Shown here piece by piece: positions 48,905-60,584 of a stretch of DNA of 64,000 bases; the first letter of the stretch is position 1, and each line of letters starts with the position of its first letter. The stretch comes from Heterobilharzia americana (lineage: Eukaryota > Platyhelminthes > Trematoda > Strigeidida > Schistosomatidae): positions 64,671,160-64,735,159 of the forward strand of contig OX104130.1 in NCBI GenBank assembly GCA_944470555.2. The letters are read 5' to 3'. The notes under the pieces are model-generated. The model was not told the origin of the DNA, made no database searches, and worked only from the letters and a program-made list of their open reading frames with translations. The position numbers and the translations under genes are program-made.

Positions 48905-49200
48905 TCCAACCCCCCTTTCACATATGGAAGGCAACATCAGAGTAGGACTGTTGGTCATCCGTGGGAAACACCTTACTACTGTCACACTCCCGTCCAGTCA
49001 GCAGTATGACTTCGTCCTCAGATCCGTATTATAGCATTGCAATTTACACTTAAACGGTAACTGCCTTTGTCCAATCACTATTTAACAGACCTTTCTGGTA
49101 TAGTACGGTCTCGAGGGAATAAGTGCTCTACCAGCATACCTCGTTGGGTATTTGTGATATCCAAGCGCAACCATCAAGTCAAGATAGCAGTTATCAGTCG
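48905..49200 (-). mobile_element. LINE family B, 5'-leader fragment
   Basis: On the minus strand: CTTGACTTGATGGTTGCGCT, then GGATATCACAA, GTAGAGCACTTATTCCCTCG, AAGTCATACTGCTGACTGGA and GAGTGTGACAG. These follow in order the leader of the copy at 40649-40860 (CTTGACGTGGTGGTTGGGCT, TATATCAC, GATGCTTGTTCCCTCG, AAGTCATACTGTTGGCTGGA, GGTGTGACAAC). Only the leader is present, a 3'-truncated piece, so this is probably a deletion remnant. Confidence 0.7.
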
Positions 49201-50034
49201 GAAACTACTCTCAAAGAACAACTAACTTTAAAGCGTTGTTAAAAACAAATAATATTGGATAGTACAAGATATCAGAGGACTAAGAGTGCTATTGATGTAA
49301 TAAACGACAGAGGAGTGGAATGAGAGTGACTACATTTAAGTGCTCAAAAAGATCAGATGTCTAAAATATCATCTGATTTACTGGAGTATAAGAAAACTGC
49401 ATTGTATCTACCGAGTTACTGCGCATGGAAAAGTCATACATACGTTCAAATCCCAACAAAGTAATGGAGTGGTTGCAGTTATGGTGAAAAGTACAAATAG
49501 TTCATTATTTCCTTGAATAAGGTCAGCGTATAATCAAGTTTACACTGCTTGGAACATTTTACTGCTGCACTAATGAAACGGATTTAGATACATTACAATA
49601 CGAGACCCTTTGCCGTAGCATATGAAATCCGATCAAACACTGCAAAATTATTTTAAAAAAGATACTTATCGACAAAATGTCTAAAAATGAAGGACAAATA
49701 ATGTACATCCTGATCTTCTACATCTATACTTGTAAAGTGATTTACAGTAGTACATCCTGCTGTGCTATGTCATTCTGTAGCGTAGTTGGAATACCTTTGC
49801 AGTTACTGCCAAAATGCACATAAAAAACTATACAACCTGTCCTTGATTATAATTTACTTCATTCAGTAGTTAGGATTTGCTAAAGGTTTTGTAGTTTATA
49901 ACAAGGAAAACTGGACGCTACCGTTATCTGTGTCTTGAATCATTGACAGCATGGATACTCTTACTGCTAAACAACTATAATTAATATAATAGAAGTTATT
50001 AAAGCAAAAGAAATGGAACAAACATAAGTCCTAC

Positions 50035-50184
50035 CTCCTCTAACTCCATTACGATCACAGCCATTTTTTTATTATCGTTTTTAGCTGACATTTCCATGCG
50101 AATTTTCTGTTCACGCTTCGAACGAAGATTGGCTTCAGCAGTTTTCCAGGTACGATATATGCGAACACGTTCACTTAATACATC
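50035..50184 (-). CDS. Sorting nexin, BAR helix exon
   Basis: 50 codons, phase 0 on both sides. The acceptor is ATCTAG and the donor GTAGGA. The peptide starts DVLSERVRIYRTWKTAEANL and ends MAVIVMELEE. The R-V-x3-Y/F-x2-W-x2-A-E pattern is the start of BAR helix 2 in SNX1/2; the K/R-rich centre (RSKREQKIRM) fits the basic concave face. Confidence 0.92.
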
Positions 50185-50875
50185 CTAGATTGTATTGAAG
50201 TTTAAAAATCGGCTAGTTAACATAAGTTTTTTAAGATATTTAACCGTATTACGACAATGTCTCAAAAAGTGTTTATGAAAATAACGGTATAACTTAAGTG
50301 CTAAATAAGCATCTACTACAAATGGAAAATAATATCAGTAAGGTGAACTAATTTTGTCAAGTGCATAGAGATTGTGCAAACACTTCCTGTTGACAGTTTC
50401 TATGTTGACACGAGGTTTTTATATTCAGTTTTCTGATTAGGACGAACAAAATCACTGACAATATGACTTATTCTGTATCCTTGTTGAATTTATTCATGAA
50501 TAAGTACGTCGTTATCGTGTCAATAACTGTAAAAAATGCTTAGTGATAGGATTAAAGTAATCAAGTGCGAAACATCCAAACGGTTACTTTCAGAAAGATA
50601 TCATATTCATCGATCAGTCTTCGATAAAAATTACAAATCTTTGTCTGAATGGACTTTATCAAAATGTATGATCATAGTTTCGCAAACAGCTTGACCTAAA
50701 TTCACTCTAAGCAAAAAACAAAACAACTTAAGGCAGAAGCAATTCCACAAAGAAAACATCTAATATAAAACTGCCGACAGCAGAGTGTTCACATATACTC
50801 AATCAACTTTGTAGAACAGTTTTAACGAGTAAGAAACTCTATATCTATAGATCATATAAATTCAAGAAAGCTTAC
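50185..50875 (-). other. Sorting nexin intron (0.7 kb)
   Basis: Bounded by GTAAGC and ATCTAG on the minus strand. Nothing recognised. Confidence 0.75.
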
Positions 50876-51081
50876 TTTACATGCCTGAACCATGCCAAGT
50901 ATTTCTCTAGCATATTCCGCCAAATGACAAGTATGTGCTTCTGCTTGTAGAGCATGCAGTTCAGCAACATGCCCTTCCGTTTCAGCAAGATGGTGTAAAG
51001 CTTGAGCTAAACCAGTGTTTTCTTCTACGTTGGCCAGCAGAAGAATTGAGCGGGATAAACCAGCTTTAGCACTTGCTAACT
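50876..51081 (-). CDS. Sorting nexin, BAR exon with L-A-x-T/V-E motif
   Basis: 206 nt: two bases complete a Glu codon with the preceding exon, then 68 codons to the donor GTAAGC. The acceptor is CTGCAG. It reads LASAKAGLSRSILLLANVEE, then NTGLAQALHHLAETEGHVAE, then a helix to L-G-M-V-Q-A-C-K. In SNX2 the matching stretch runs from E-L-x-x-x-T-A through N-x2-L-S-x-A-L-x2-L-A-E-x-E; this is the most diagnostic exon of the gene. Confidence 0.95.
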
Positions 51082-52213
51082 CTGCAGTAAAAAAAGTACA
51101 TGTTTAACTACCAAAAGCAAAATGCTCTGTAACAGTATCAATAATTGGTATACACGTTTATCTTATCTAATACTCTCTCAACAAGTTTCGAAATTACAAT
51201 ACAGTGATTGCTCTGGATTGGATTGTCATTATAATTGAGTACTAATTGATTTTCTGTATTAAGAGATATGGCTCATAGGTTTCGGTAGCTGACTTTCAAC
51301 CAAATATATCACGGGGTTGAAACCCATTCTGCTCACCGAGATTTGTGGCAGCCAGGTGATATCATTAGCCCTCATATAGCAGGTATGGTCCATTGGCTAC
51401 TGGTAGTGAGCGCATGTCGTTTCGTTTTCGTTTCTGCATTGAAAAATAAGCACTGTTTACTTATATGTGAACAATAAAATAAACAAATGACTTTTCCAGC
51501 TAGTGCAGATCCATAGATTTCTCTCACTTTATCGTTCATTGCTTGAGACGACAGAAATAAAAACAGGTTCATATACTATGTAACTAGTCATACCAGTTTT
51601 TAAGGATCAGCAAAGCTGCTAGATCACTCAAGCTGATGTAGGTAAAATGGGTTTTGAACCCATGATCTACTTACTGATTGAAAGTCAAATACCAATGACA
51701 GTCCAACTGTTCACAAGCGCATGATAAACAACAGCAAAATTAGTTAATAGTATCAAAAGTTAATTGTTGCCTAGCTAATGCAGTTATGAAGAATTCCGTC
51801 CACAAATGTATACACACAGAATGAAATCTACAACAAATTAATTTTACTAAATGATAATTTTCTCCATGAAGTCGTGCTTAATGATTTTTCTCAGCTAAAC
51901 ATCACACAATTACATAATTTACTCGAATTCCACACTCAGGTAAGGAGAGATTAATTATAAAGTACCTTTGTAGTTGAAGGTGAAAAAATTAGCTTATACA
52001 AATATATTGACCACTTAAAGTTGTTTAAATTCCCAGTCTTTAAAAACAAAAAAAAGGCAGTTACACAATCCGATCAACAAATTTAAATCAGATGCTAACT
52101 TCAGTGCTTATATCTATGCCTTCTTAATTAAGAAATTCACATCTAAAGCTTCGAATCGATATAATTCCCAATCAAACAGACATTTTAATCATTTCAATAC
52201 ACAAAGTATTTAC
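51082..52213 (-). other. Sorting nexin intron (1.1 kb)
   Basis: Bounded by GGTAAA and CTGCAG on the minus strand. Two short tRNA-like B-box remnants occur: GGGTTTCAACCCCGTGA (minus, near 51315) and GGGTTTTGAACCC (plus, near 51650), each next to a GAAAGTCA motif. They suggest two small decayed SINEs. Confidence 0.6.
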
Positions 52214-52307
52214 CGTTATCTCCTGATACTAAACAGAGAAGAGCCGAGTAGAGACGCTTAAGTTGCTTTTCCCAACTATCCAATTCATCAGCTTTTTGAA
52301 AAAAAAA
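52214..52307 (-). CDS. Sorting nexin, BAR N-terminal exon
   Basis: 31 codons plus one base. The acceptor is TTTTCAG at forward 52314-52308 and the donor GGTAAA. It begins FFFQKADELDSWEKQLKRLY and ends CLVSGDN; the F-F at the start fits the W-F-E-E-K of relatives and the L-K-R-L their L-R-K-L. It joins the 15-nt exon at 58449-58463 in phase 0. Confidence 0.9.
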
Positions 52308-52879
52308 CTGAAAATATACAAAATAAATTATAATTTCTCTCCAAAAATAAGATTTTGAACAGTATAAAAATTAAAAATGTGATATAATTTTTAACCTTAT
52401 AGTGGATGACAGTGTTACAGTTGCAACAGAAAAGAATGCGAACTTTGTCAGCGTTATTATATGCATGCGGATTGTAAGCATTTCAAGATTGCTCATTTAA
52501 TCAATAAACATACATTGCATAACAGTACATCAATTCGTTGAAATAACACTTTTTGTCATATTGGAAAGACAAGAAAATGAAGAAAGAGTACGCAAAACTA
52601 ACACAATAAATAAGAATTTAAGAACAATATAAGTGAATACAATTTTAGAGCTGAGACAGATTATCATACATAATGCTTAGCATTTGCAACCCTGATTGAC
52701 TGATAAAACCAAAGTAGGATATCACAGACACGTGCATCATTTCAAGTTGACACACTTCAGAAGTAAACAAAGAACAGGTGGATAGAAAAGGAGTGATATC
52801 AAAGTAGGTAGTATGAGAGAATGAAAATAATCTGAAGATAAAGGTTACTGCAAATAGTCAAGCTTTAGAAAATGTCAAG

Positions 52880-54480
52880 GAGTGAATACATCTGCTCCAT
52901 TGTGACCGATTTCCAGCCATGTCACTAAAAGTTCTCGAGAACCGCAACTAGGCAGTCTGAATCTTTCCATACGGTTCAGGTCAGCAGACGGACTTCATCT
53001 ACTGGTGCCACATCTCGGTCTGGTTACTCTGAACCCTTTTCCATCACAATCCAACTTTCCCCTAACATACCACGTCGATGTAGGCGGTGATTCGGCATAT
53101 GCAACACATGTCCAAGCCACCTCAGTCGACTAAAGTTCATAATCCTATCAGTTGATTTGCCTGTCATGACTAGTAACTTTCGCAAGAACCTCAACATTGT
53201 TTACACAGTGATTCTACCAAATGCGGGCAATTATACGAAGACATCTATGATCAAAAATCTGTGATCGGTTCAAATCTTCTACTTCCAACGGCCATGTCTC
53301 AGCTGTGTAACAGGACAGAACAGACTGCAGAGCAGTACATTCGTCCTTTAATAGATAGCTGCATATCTCACCGACGCCATAGGTGACGTGAGTTGAAACG
53401 ATACCAAACGCGCCTTCTGTATTCGAGCTGAGATTTCGTCACCAACCACCCCACTCAGGCTGATGCAACTTCCCATGTTAGTGAGACAGTCAACACATTT
53501 CACCACTTCACTCCCTATCATCACTCTGGGAGTACTGGCAACAGACCACTCCTGAGGCATCACCTTACATCTGACAGGTGCCAAATGCATGCCAAACATA
53601 TTCAGATTTCTGCTCAACGTGTTCCGAAGACCCTACCTGTATTTTGTCAGCGTCTTCACCTAGTAAAACAATATCATCTGCATATTCCAAGTCAACCAGA
53701 TGACCTCCAGGGAGTAGGTCAATCTCTCTGAAGTCAGACACATAGGGTTATGTCCATAATTACGTTAATGAAGAAGTTAAATAAGAACGGTGACAGTGGA
53801 CACCACTAGTTGTTCTCGATTCATATTACAACTCTCCATAAGCCTTTACACGGCTGCGTGAGTTCCAGTAGAGAATTCTGATAAGCGTTATACACTTGCT
53901 CGGTACTTCGTTCACAGTTAGACAATGACATAACACCTCGGGGCTGATGGTAAAATCCTACTTCCAGGTTAAGAAATATAGCAAGTGTCGGCCACTGCCC
54001 AGTAGGTACGCCTGCGTTCCAGAATCTGTCGGAGGGTGGAGTTTTGATCGATGTACTCTCCATCAGGTCTGAAACCTGACTGGTTTTCTCGAGCTCTAGT
54101 AAAGCATTGCATAACTATGGACCATGAGATGTTGGGGACAATGTTAGTCAAGCGAATTCCCGTGATTGTTACAGAAAGAATTCTCACCATTCTTATAAAC
54201 TGAGATGACCAGTGAACTAGACTAATTTGACAAGATTACCTCTGATTTCCATACATTACCTAGTACCTCCATCACTCTTATCACCAATTCCCTACATTTA
54301 TCCTTCAGGTGGCGAACTGTCGGGTCCTGCTGCTTTGCACTGTTTCAGGTTTGATACAGATTTCTCAACTTTAAGGAGAGTTGGAGTACGAACATCTACG
54401 TCCCATTCAGAATCGCAACCCTTGAGTTTTCTAATCTCACGAATTGTATCTCACTAGTCCACGCTCAACTTTTTACAGTA
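52880..54480 (-). mobile_element. LINE family B, RT and 3' part, decayed
   Basis: On the minus strand: an A-G-P-D region (near 54320), ENQSGFRPDGEYIDQNSTLR (near 54080-54020), an F-L-N-L-E-V segment, EYADDIVLLGEDADKI with the YADD catalytic pair (near 53690-53645), a NMFGMHLAPVRCKVMPQEW region (53617 downward), GDEISARIQKARL, then E-T-W-P and D-H-R-C-L-R-like motifs near 53280-53210. The RT palm is recognisable, but several frameshifts and stops break it. It lacks the endonuclease, so it is 5'-truncated. It is the same family as the copy at 40645. Confidence 0.8.
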
Positions 54481-54634
54481 GACTGCAGAGAATATCGTTA
54501 AACTGAGTTCAAAGGTAAAGATAAATTTCTTTCTCCTTTCTCATTAAGAGACTGCACGCAGCTAATGCATGTACGCAGCCTAACAATTAAGAAGAAATGG
54601 CTAGATCTGTTAGAAGTTCAACAGTTTTTTTATA

Positions 54635-54785
54635 TAATACGCAATGAAACAATATTATTTACTGATTGACCTTACTGGCACAATTTTCTGCTCACAGTTA
54701 ATTATTTATTATTCATATCATAATCACATCGAGGAGACTGTGAGCAAGAACTTTGCTCGGAATGTCATCCAGTAAATAATACTTT
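54635..54785. repeat. Inverted pair of SINE 3' tails
   Basis: ATGAAACAATATTATTTACTG (54644 on) followed by ATTTTCTGCTCACAG, then after ~45 bases CTGTGAGCAAGAACTTTGCTC and CAGTAAATAATAC: the two halves are reverse complements with mismatches. The left half matches the SINE tail seen at 61140-61190. No tRNA-like head is present. Confidence 0.55.
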
Positions 54786-56714
54786 TGTGTGATAAATCGA
54801 ATGAACACTTACACGAATGGACTTATTTGATGCAGAATTATGCTCTACCACTCTACTCTTAAGTTAACAATTTCTGTATATATTAGTTTCCACGTATATG
54901 CTCCAACTTAACATTAACTTTCTAACACGCTATGCATTTCTAGATAAAGAGTCGTCCGTTTGGAGATTCGAAATTCGGGATAATTGGTTGTAGCAATAAT
55001 GGACAATTTCTTGTGAGATCCTATCTAGTAGAATGAGAATATTAAAAGTTAGTAAGCAATTAAAGACTGTCGTGAGCACAAACACCTCAGCCAATACAGA
55101 CTTGCGCTTGAGATACGTGGTTTGTTTTCTTGATCCAATGTTTAATACCTATGTTCAACACTCCTTACCTAATGCTTCTGCTCCGTACCGTTTCCGTGAT
55201 GACATATATAACCTGGGGTCGCCAGTGCCATCACCGATACAGCCTTCTTATTCTGGGTTCAAAACTCAGTTATCAGTTAGTCCTTAAAGATGAATAGCCA
55301 GCATGTCTAACCGTTTTTCTTTCACAACTAGGTACAGTACAGAGCACTTCTGAGATTTATTTTTTATATGATCAATACGCCTAGTAGATGAGAACCATAT
55401 TTTTAGAATGACACAATAACTAATACGCTTTACAGTTTATTGGGTGGAAAAAGCGGATCAACGAATCCCCTTCTTAATTTGGCTTGTACTCCTTTGCTAG
55501 TCTTCATCAAATGATCACCATGTAGTGTTAGATCTACTTTAAAAAAACCTTTGCACGACACAAATTCCTCGGGTTTGAATTTTGTTCGGCTTGTAGGTGA
55601 AAATCAGCATTAAACTTCACAAAATATTAAATGTATAGGTCCACAACCAACTAGTATACCCCATAATAACTTGGGATTTACCTAGGATTTCAATAAAATG
55701 TCTAGTGAATTCAGTTTAGTAGAGTTGAATGAGACATATAAGAACATCCTTGCAGACCATTACGACAAAAATACAGTATCCAAAAGCCACAAGCTAATAA
55801 TTTTGTCTGTAATCGACTGGATTTAATGGACTACGTTTTGAGTTAGCTCCACCACATACATCTGAAGACGAAAGAATCAATCAGTACTGAGAGGTGATTT
55901 TACAGTAGACAACGCAACAGCAATCGGAGAGGCTGAATGCTTTTTACCTGTACCACATCCACTGCTTATTTAGTGCTTATCAATCATCGCTTCAATTATG
56001 GTGACAGTCGGAGTTGCAGTAGGTTTAGTGCTATTACCTTGTTAATTGTTCTCGAACAAAGCGAAAAAGGTTCCCATGAGATTTAAAGTGAGAGGATGTA
56101 CGATAAAACTGCTAATCACGATAAATAAGAGCAAAAAGCAAAAAGCGTTAGGATCTGTGTAAACGGAACACCTACGGGGAACGAATGGTATTGGAAAGGT
56201 TGATAGATAACACATTTGTCATATATGGAATATAAGAGTAAAGTGGAGATCTCTCAACAAATCAAAGTAGAAATTTTGTAGTTACCTTCATGTATTCTCA
56301 GTTTGCTTGTATATGCTTCACAGATGATCTAAACAACAAGACCTAAAATTTATAGCGATGAATCTTCATCCCGTATCTGAAACCCGGAATTATCACATTT
56401 TGATGCTTCTCAAGAATAGAAATCAGTCACAGAAAAAGTTTATTTGATTTCTCTAGCCCTCTTACAATTAGTATTTTCCCATCGCATTACTATTTAAGAA
56501 AGACCATAGGGAACTGATTCCAATAAAAGAAATTATAAGTGATCATTTACTTCATAATTTCACAACCACAGTACTATAATAATGAGCTCCGACAAATTAA
56601 ACTGCTAGTTATATAGAGTGTGACAGCAGTAAAGTATATCCTGAGGATAACTAGAGATTTCTACCGATGTTGTGATAGAAAAGGTTGGTCAAGAAGATAG
56701 GAAACAATAACTAA

Positions 56715-56935
56715 AAAAGCAGATGACATGGATAGAGATCGGTTGCGATGGTAAAGATAAGGTCACTCTTTATCACTTACGAAATTCTGAATATTCTAAT
56801 AACCTACATTTATTAGTTCTTTCTCCTCTCACACACTGCTCTACTTTGATATCATTCTTATTCTGCCTCTTTCGTGTTCTGTCGCGATGAGTCATAGCTG
56901 CGACTGATGCACTTCTGTGCAAGACTTCAGATTTA
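56715..56935 (+). mobile_element. LINE family B, 3'-end fragment
   Basis: G-A-C-A-T-G-G-A-T-like end of ORF, then TCTCACACACTGCTCTACTT, TTGATATCATTCTTATTCTG and GACTGATGCACTTCTGTGCA. These match in order the 3' end of the 40645 copy (TCTCACAACTTTGTCTATTT, TTGATATCACTCTTTCTCTA, AACTGATGCACTTGTATGCC). It is fully 5'-truncated. Confidence 0.6.
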
Positions 56936-57395
56936 TTTCTCGACTTATAACGTTTACCGCGCCACTTCGTCTGTATGTCTCCGATGTCAGCAGTAAAGGG
57001 TTCTACACACACGAAATAAACGCAGTTCAATCTAAATCAAGAGCATCCAAAAAATCTGTGGCAGGCCTCCAGTATCTATCTCTTATGTCAACATCCCAAT
57101 CTGACTAACCTCTTGAGAAACCGAAAGCAAACTCTCTCTCTCTCAACCATCCTTATACTTTCCATCTGCACTTACGTTTCTCTTTACTTGGTACTGTTCA
57201 GTCTCATACACCATTTCTACAACAGAATTATTGTCAAAAAACCAAGTAGCCTTAGATTTATATAACAATATTTCATGCATTTAAATGACAGCAACGTACT
57301 AAGCTTACATTCAAACAGACATTAATATAAAGCATGTCAGCTTGATAAGCCATGCGATGTAAATATCGATGTATGTTGTGGAAGAAACGGTAATG

Positions 57396-57398
<3 letters not shown>

Positions 57399-57439
<41 letters not shown>
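57399..57439. repeat. (TA)n microsatellite
   Basis: An uninterrupted TA run of 41 bases. Apparent ORFs across it, rich in Ile-Tyr, are an artefact. Confidence 0.97.
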
Positions 57440-57441
<2 letters not shown>

Positions 57442-58448
57442 AAGGTATTACATAGATCATGGGGACAGTGGATAACTGATTTGCATAAAAGAACACAATT
57501 TGATTTCAATCAAAAAGTCAATGAACAACAGCGGAGAGTTGATTTCTTGCAGAACATTCAGATAACATGCAGCATATAAAAAAATCAAAACGCAAAACAC
57601 AGTACATACATATATAGTTAATAAGCCAAGGGTATAGTACGAACATACAATAATAACACATGACATGAGATGCCGAAATCAACCAAAAGCAATTATTACA
57701 TTTGACAATTATTCTAATCACATGATTCAAAACTGTTTTCGGATGAGGATTTTCTTGCTTACGACAAAAGCAGATCTATCCACAAGCCAAAAACTGTCAG
57801 ACACTACAGATACAAGTTTGATATTCTAAGCAATGCACACTTCTGATCTTTTATTCTAGACAAACTGAATTTATTCTGCAATCACCCTGGGACATTACCT
57901 TATGATTAGTTTCACGTGAGAAAAATCTCATTAAGACTTGAATGTAATGTAAAATACTATAACGCTTAACAGCAAATCATGGTGTCCACTGTTCAAAGGT
58001 GGTGGATTGACAATACTTAAAATAATTTACGCGTTCTTCGAGAAATCCCACAAAAGCAACATTTAGTAACAGCATACAAGGTTTATTATGCCTAAACGCC
58101 ATTATTGCATGGCATGAAACATTTTCAAAGCACATTTCAGTTAGATCAAACACCTAAGAAGCTCACAAAGAAGTCGAATAATCGATCTACTAAGAAAAAT
58201 CCATCTGATTACAACATGAAAAGGAAAAATTGTATTTCATTTTTTGAAAGTAATATCTCTTGAGCAGTCGGATGAAATAATCAAGTATCCATAAGAATCA
58301 AATAGTAGTGGAATGAGGATCAACAATCAATCAAAAATGCAAGTGCAAATCATATATAATCGGTAATCATATACAAAAATGAACATTTACTCAATCAAGC
58401 AGTGTTAAAAACGATTACGATGTCAGTGCTTGTTAGAGACTAACTTAC

Positions 58449-58463
58449 CTCCTCAGAAGCGTT
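58449..58463 (-). CDS. Sorting nexin, 15-nt micro-exon
   Basis: AACGCTTCTGAGGAG, five codons (N-A-S-E-E), lies between a TTTTTAG acceptor and a perfect GTAAGTTAG donor, 6.1 kb upstream of the next exon. It is in phase 0 on both sides. It fills exactly the N-E-S-D-x position of human SNX2 before W-F-E-E, giving the same residue count to the L-[KR]-[RK]-L motif. It could be skipped without changing frame. Chance cannot be excluded for 15 bases, but splice sites, phase and homology all agree. Confidence 0.65.
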
Positions 58464-58878
58464 CTAAAAATCATAGCATGAACTATAATTAAATTTAATT
58501 CAAAGTAGAGACAAAGTAACAGCTTTGCATTTTCACTCTTCCCATCTTAACAACGCATTTCTCTTGTCGATAACGGTAAGAGAAAAACATCTTCCATTCA
58601 GCAGTAAAATTGTCAGTAAATATTTGGTTGCTACATTAGTTTTAAAAGCAAAAATGTTTGCACCACATTTTGAAAGTAATTGAAATATATTTGAGATTTT
58701 AAAACATGAGCTTTTATGCCCAGTGATTTGTTTTTCCTACAAACCATGGGTGATTTAATACAGGACACACTTAAACTTTACATAGTGAAATATGAACAGT
58801 GTGTTCAGAATGCTTACGCATAACGATCTCGTTGCACGATTCTCAAGCATAGGACCATGAATATAAAATTCACCCCAC

Positions 58879-58965
58879 CTGCTTAGAATTATGAAGTCCT
58901 TCAAACAGCTTTGATTCAGTCAGTGTGTAGAACTGTCCATCAGTTATGAGTTTTAATTTGGCATG
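58879..58965 (-). CDS. Candidate 87-nt exon between the 40-nt and 15-nt exons
   Basis: The AG acceptor (TTCCCAG) and donor GTGGGG enclose 29 open codons, phase 0 on both sides: HAKLKLITDGQFYTLTESKL, then F-E-G-L-H-N-S-K-Q. It could be inserted into the sorting nexin without a frame change, but SNX1/2 proteins I remember have no such insertion, and the donor is weak. It is a possible alternative exon or coincidence. Confidence 0.2.
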
Positions 58966-59171
58966 CTGGGAAGTTTTGATTAACTTTACAATTTAAATCT
59001 CACCACTAAAAAACCGATCATGCTACTGCCAAAAGTACAAGCGACACAGGATGACAGCAGATTACACCTCCAATGGAATATTTTCGGCTTTACGACACTA
59101 TAATCACAATTCGAAAAATCGAGACCACAATTCAGATCTGCGTTACTAAAACTTGTTAAGGTGTAGCTTAC

Positions 59172-59211
59172 TTCAATATGCATAGCTGTTATTTTAATGA
59201 CCAAGATGATA
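59172..59211 (-). CDS. Sorting nexin, candidate 40-nt exon
   Basis: 40 nt between a strong acceptor (a run of seven Ts, then CTTCGTAG) and the donor GTAAGC; it needs 2 bases from the exon before. It reads I-I-L-V-I-K-I-T-A-M-H-I-E. The K-I-T matches the K-M-T that precedes N-E-S-D in SNX2, but the segment between is two residues longer. The next exon upstream was not found, so this remains a candidate. Confidence 0.45.
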
Positions 59212-60584
59212 CTACGAAGAAAAAAATTTAAAACGTGATAATGTGTTTTGAGTTACCAGAACGCAACAATCACTAGTAAAATAGGCTTAATGCCACTTCC
59301 AAAGCTTCCACGGCACCGTTTTAACCTGACATTACTACTCAATCGTCTTATCAAGAATTTCCAACACTTAAATTTGAGAATAATTTAAAATGTTCAATAT
59401 TACTAAGTAATATTCCCTTAACAGATAGCTCAAGAATCAACAGTTATTTCTTGAGAGACCGGACGAGCTTAAGGATGGATTATTAAAACGATAGTGAAAT
59501 TACACCGAACGACTGATTGACATCAGTGGTGCATAGTACATTACATTACCCTAAGTCCGACAAAACATCAGGAAGAATTATGAAGCAAGGAAGGTAAATA
59601 AGTATAAAATTATAAGGAAGTCAAAATCTACAGTGAGCATCTATACCATTACACCATTCTTAAACTGTCACCGAAAAAGCCTTTTGTAAAGTCTGCAAGT
59701 TCACATTTTTTCAAACAAATCACTGATCATCAAAATTTTATTCTGTTTCGGTGTCTTAACACAGACAGCAAGAAATAAATCATATCTTAACCCAGTCAGA
59801 ACTGATTGCATTTTATTCAACAGTTCACAATCAGAAATCCGATCGAAAGACTCATTCTGAAACTAAAATAAGTCCATCAATGATAAAGGTAATTAGTAAT
59901 TACAGTCTGAAAACTGGCGAAGATAATTATTATTTAGCAAATAAAATGTAGTAACTGAATAAGAACCGGTCTCCTGCATGCAGCAGTTCAAAGTAACATT
60001 CCTAAAAGTAAATACAAATACAAACAGACAATCTATACAGTAGACCAAATGTCTATGAGAAAATGAACAGTCCTATGCACAACTGTGCAGACTGAAATTT
60101 CGCACTAGTAATCTGAAATATTCACACAAAAGACATATTTTTTGGGAACAAGGACTTTGACACAAACTAATGTCCGTATGTTTATGTACACACTGTGATT
60201 CACTGACTGTATGATTGACAGTACTAAAAAATATTTGAGAAGTAAGAGACGAAGAAGGTGGGTAAGGTTGTAGCTTTTTGACAGTGTAAGTAAAGTGCAT
60301 TTAATAACAGTTAACATCAGTTTTATTCTGACACTGACGTACGTCACAAGAAAATCATGATGAAAGTATACCGACTAGATAAAAAAGTAACAACTTAAGG
60401 CAGATATAAAGGTGTTCTTAGATGAAGGGAATGTAAAACACTGCGCAAACCGTATCGGCTAAAAGTGCTCAACTTCATTAGAGTGAAAGACCGAACTAAA
60501 CGAAATGGAAAAAAGTTTGCGTGAATGAGGAAGAACTCAGTGCAGAGTGAACAAAGAAAGTTTAATGGCGGATACTAGCCGGTT

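Larger units (their letters stand above)
47652..50034 (-). other. Sorting nexin intron with RTE and LINE insertions (2.4 kb)
   Basis: Contains the cleanly bounded RTE insertion (47841-48476) and a LINE family B 5'-leader fragment (about 48905-49200). 48615-48899 has an open frame without a domain. 49210-50030 shows nothing recognisable. Confidence 0.7.
52308..58448 (-). other. Sorting nexin intron between the micro-exon and BAR exon (6.1 kb)
   Basis: Bounded by GTAAGT and TTTTCAG on the minus strand. It contains a LINE family B fragment (52880-54480), an inverted SINE-tail pair (about 54635-54785), a LINE 3'-UTR fragment (56715-56935) and a TA repeat (57399-57439). The stretches 54800-56700 and 57450-58440 show nothing recognised. 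Confidence 0.65.
45427..59211 (-). other. Sorting nexin gene (SNX1/SNX2 type), 3' part encoding the BAR domain
   Basis: Gene-level entry, minus strand. Seven exons join in phase: 59211-59172, 58463-58449, 52307-52214, 51081-50876, 50184-50035, 47651-47499 and 45477-45427 (stop TGA). From N-A-S-E-E to the stop there are 222 residues, the length of a SNX1/SNX2 BAR domain. Aligned by eye with human SNX2 as I remember it, the segment from N-x-S to L-[KR]-[RK]-L has identical length (24 residues) and the protein ends in N-W-E-K-Y-L where the human one has K-Y-W-E-x-F-L. SNX1/2 pair with SNX5/6-type partners to bend endosomal membrane and form retromer-linked recycling tubules. PX-domain exons were not found in 59211-64000 and probably lie beyond. 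Introns carry several mobile elements. Confidence 0.9.

Noticed and set aside
57273..57509. Open frames with runs of Ile-Tyr
   Set aside because: They are readings of the (TA)n microsatellite.
59803..59865. Possible sorting-nexin exon (ESFDRISDCELLNKM) on the minus strand
   Set aside because: There is a good acceptor but no donor in the required phase, and no similarity to the PX or linker region.
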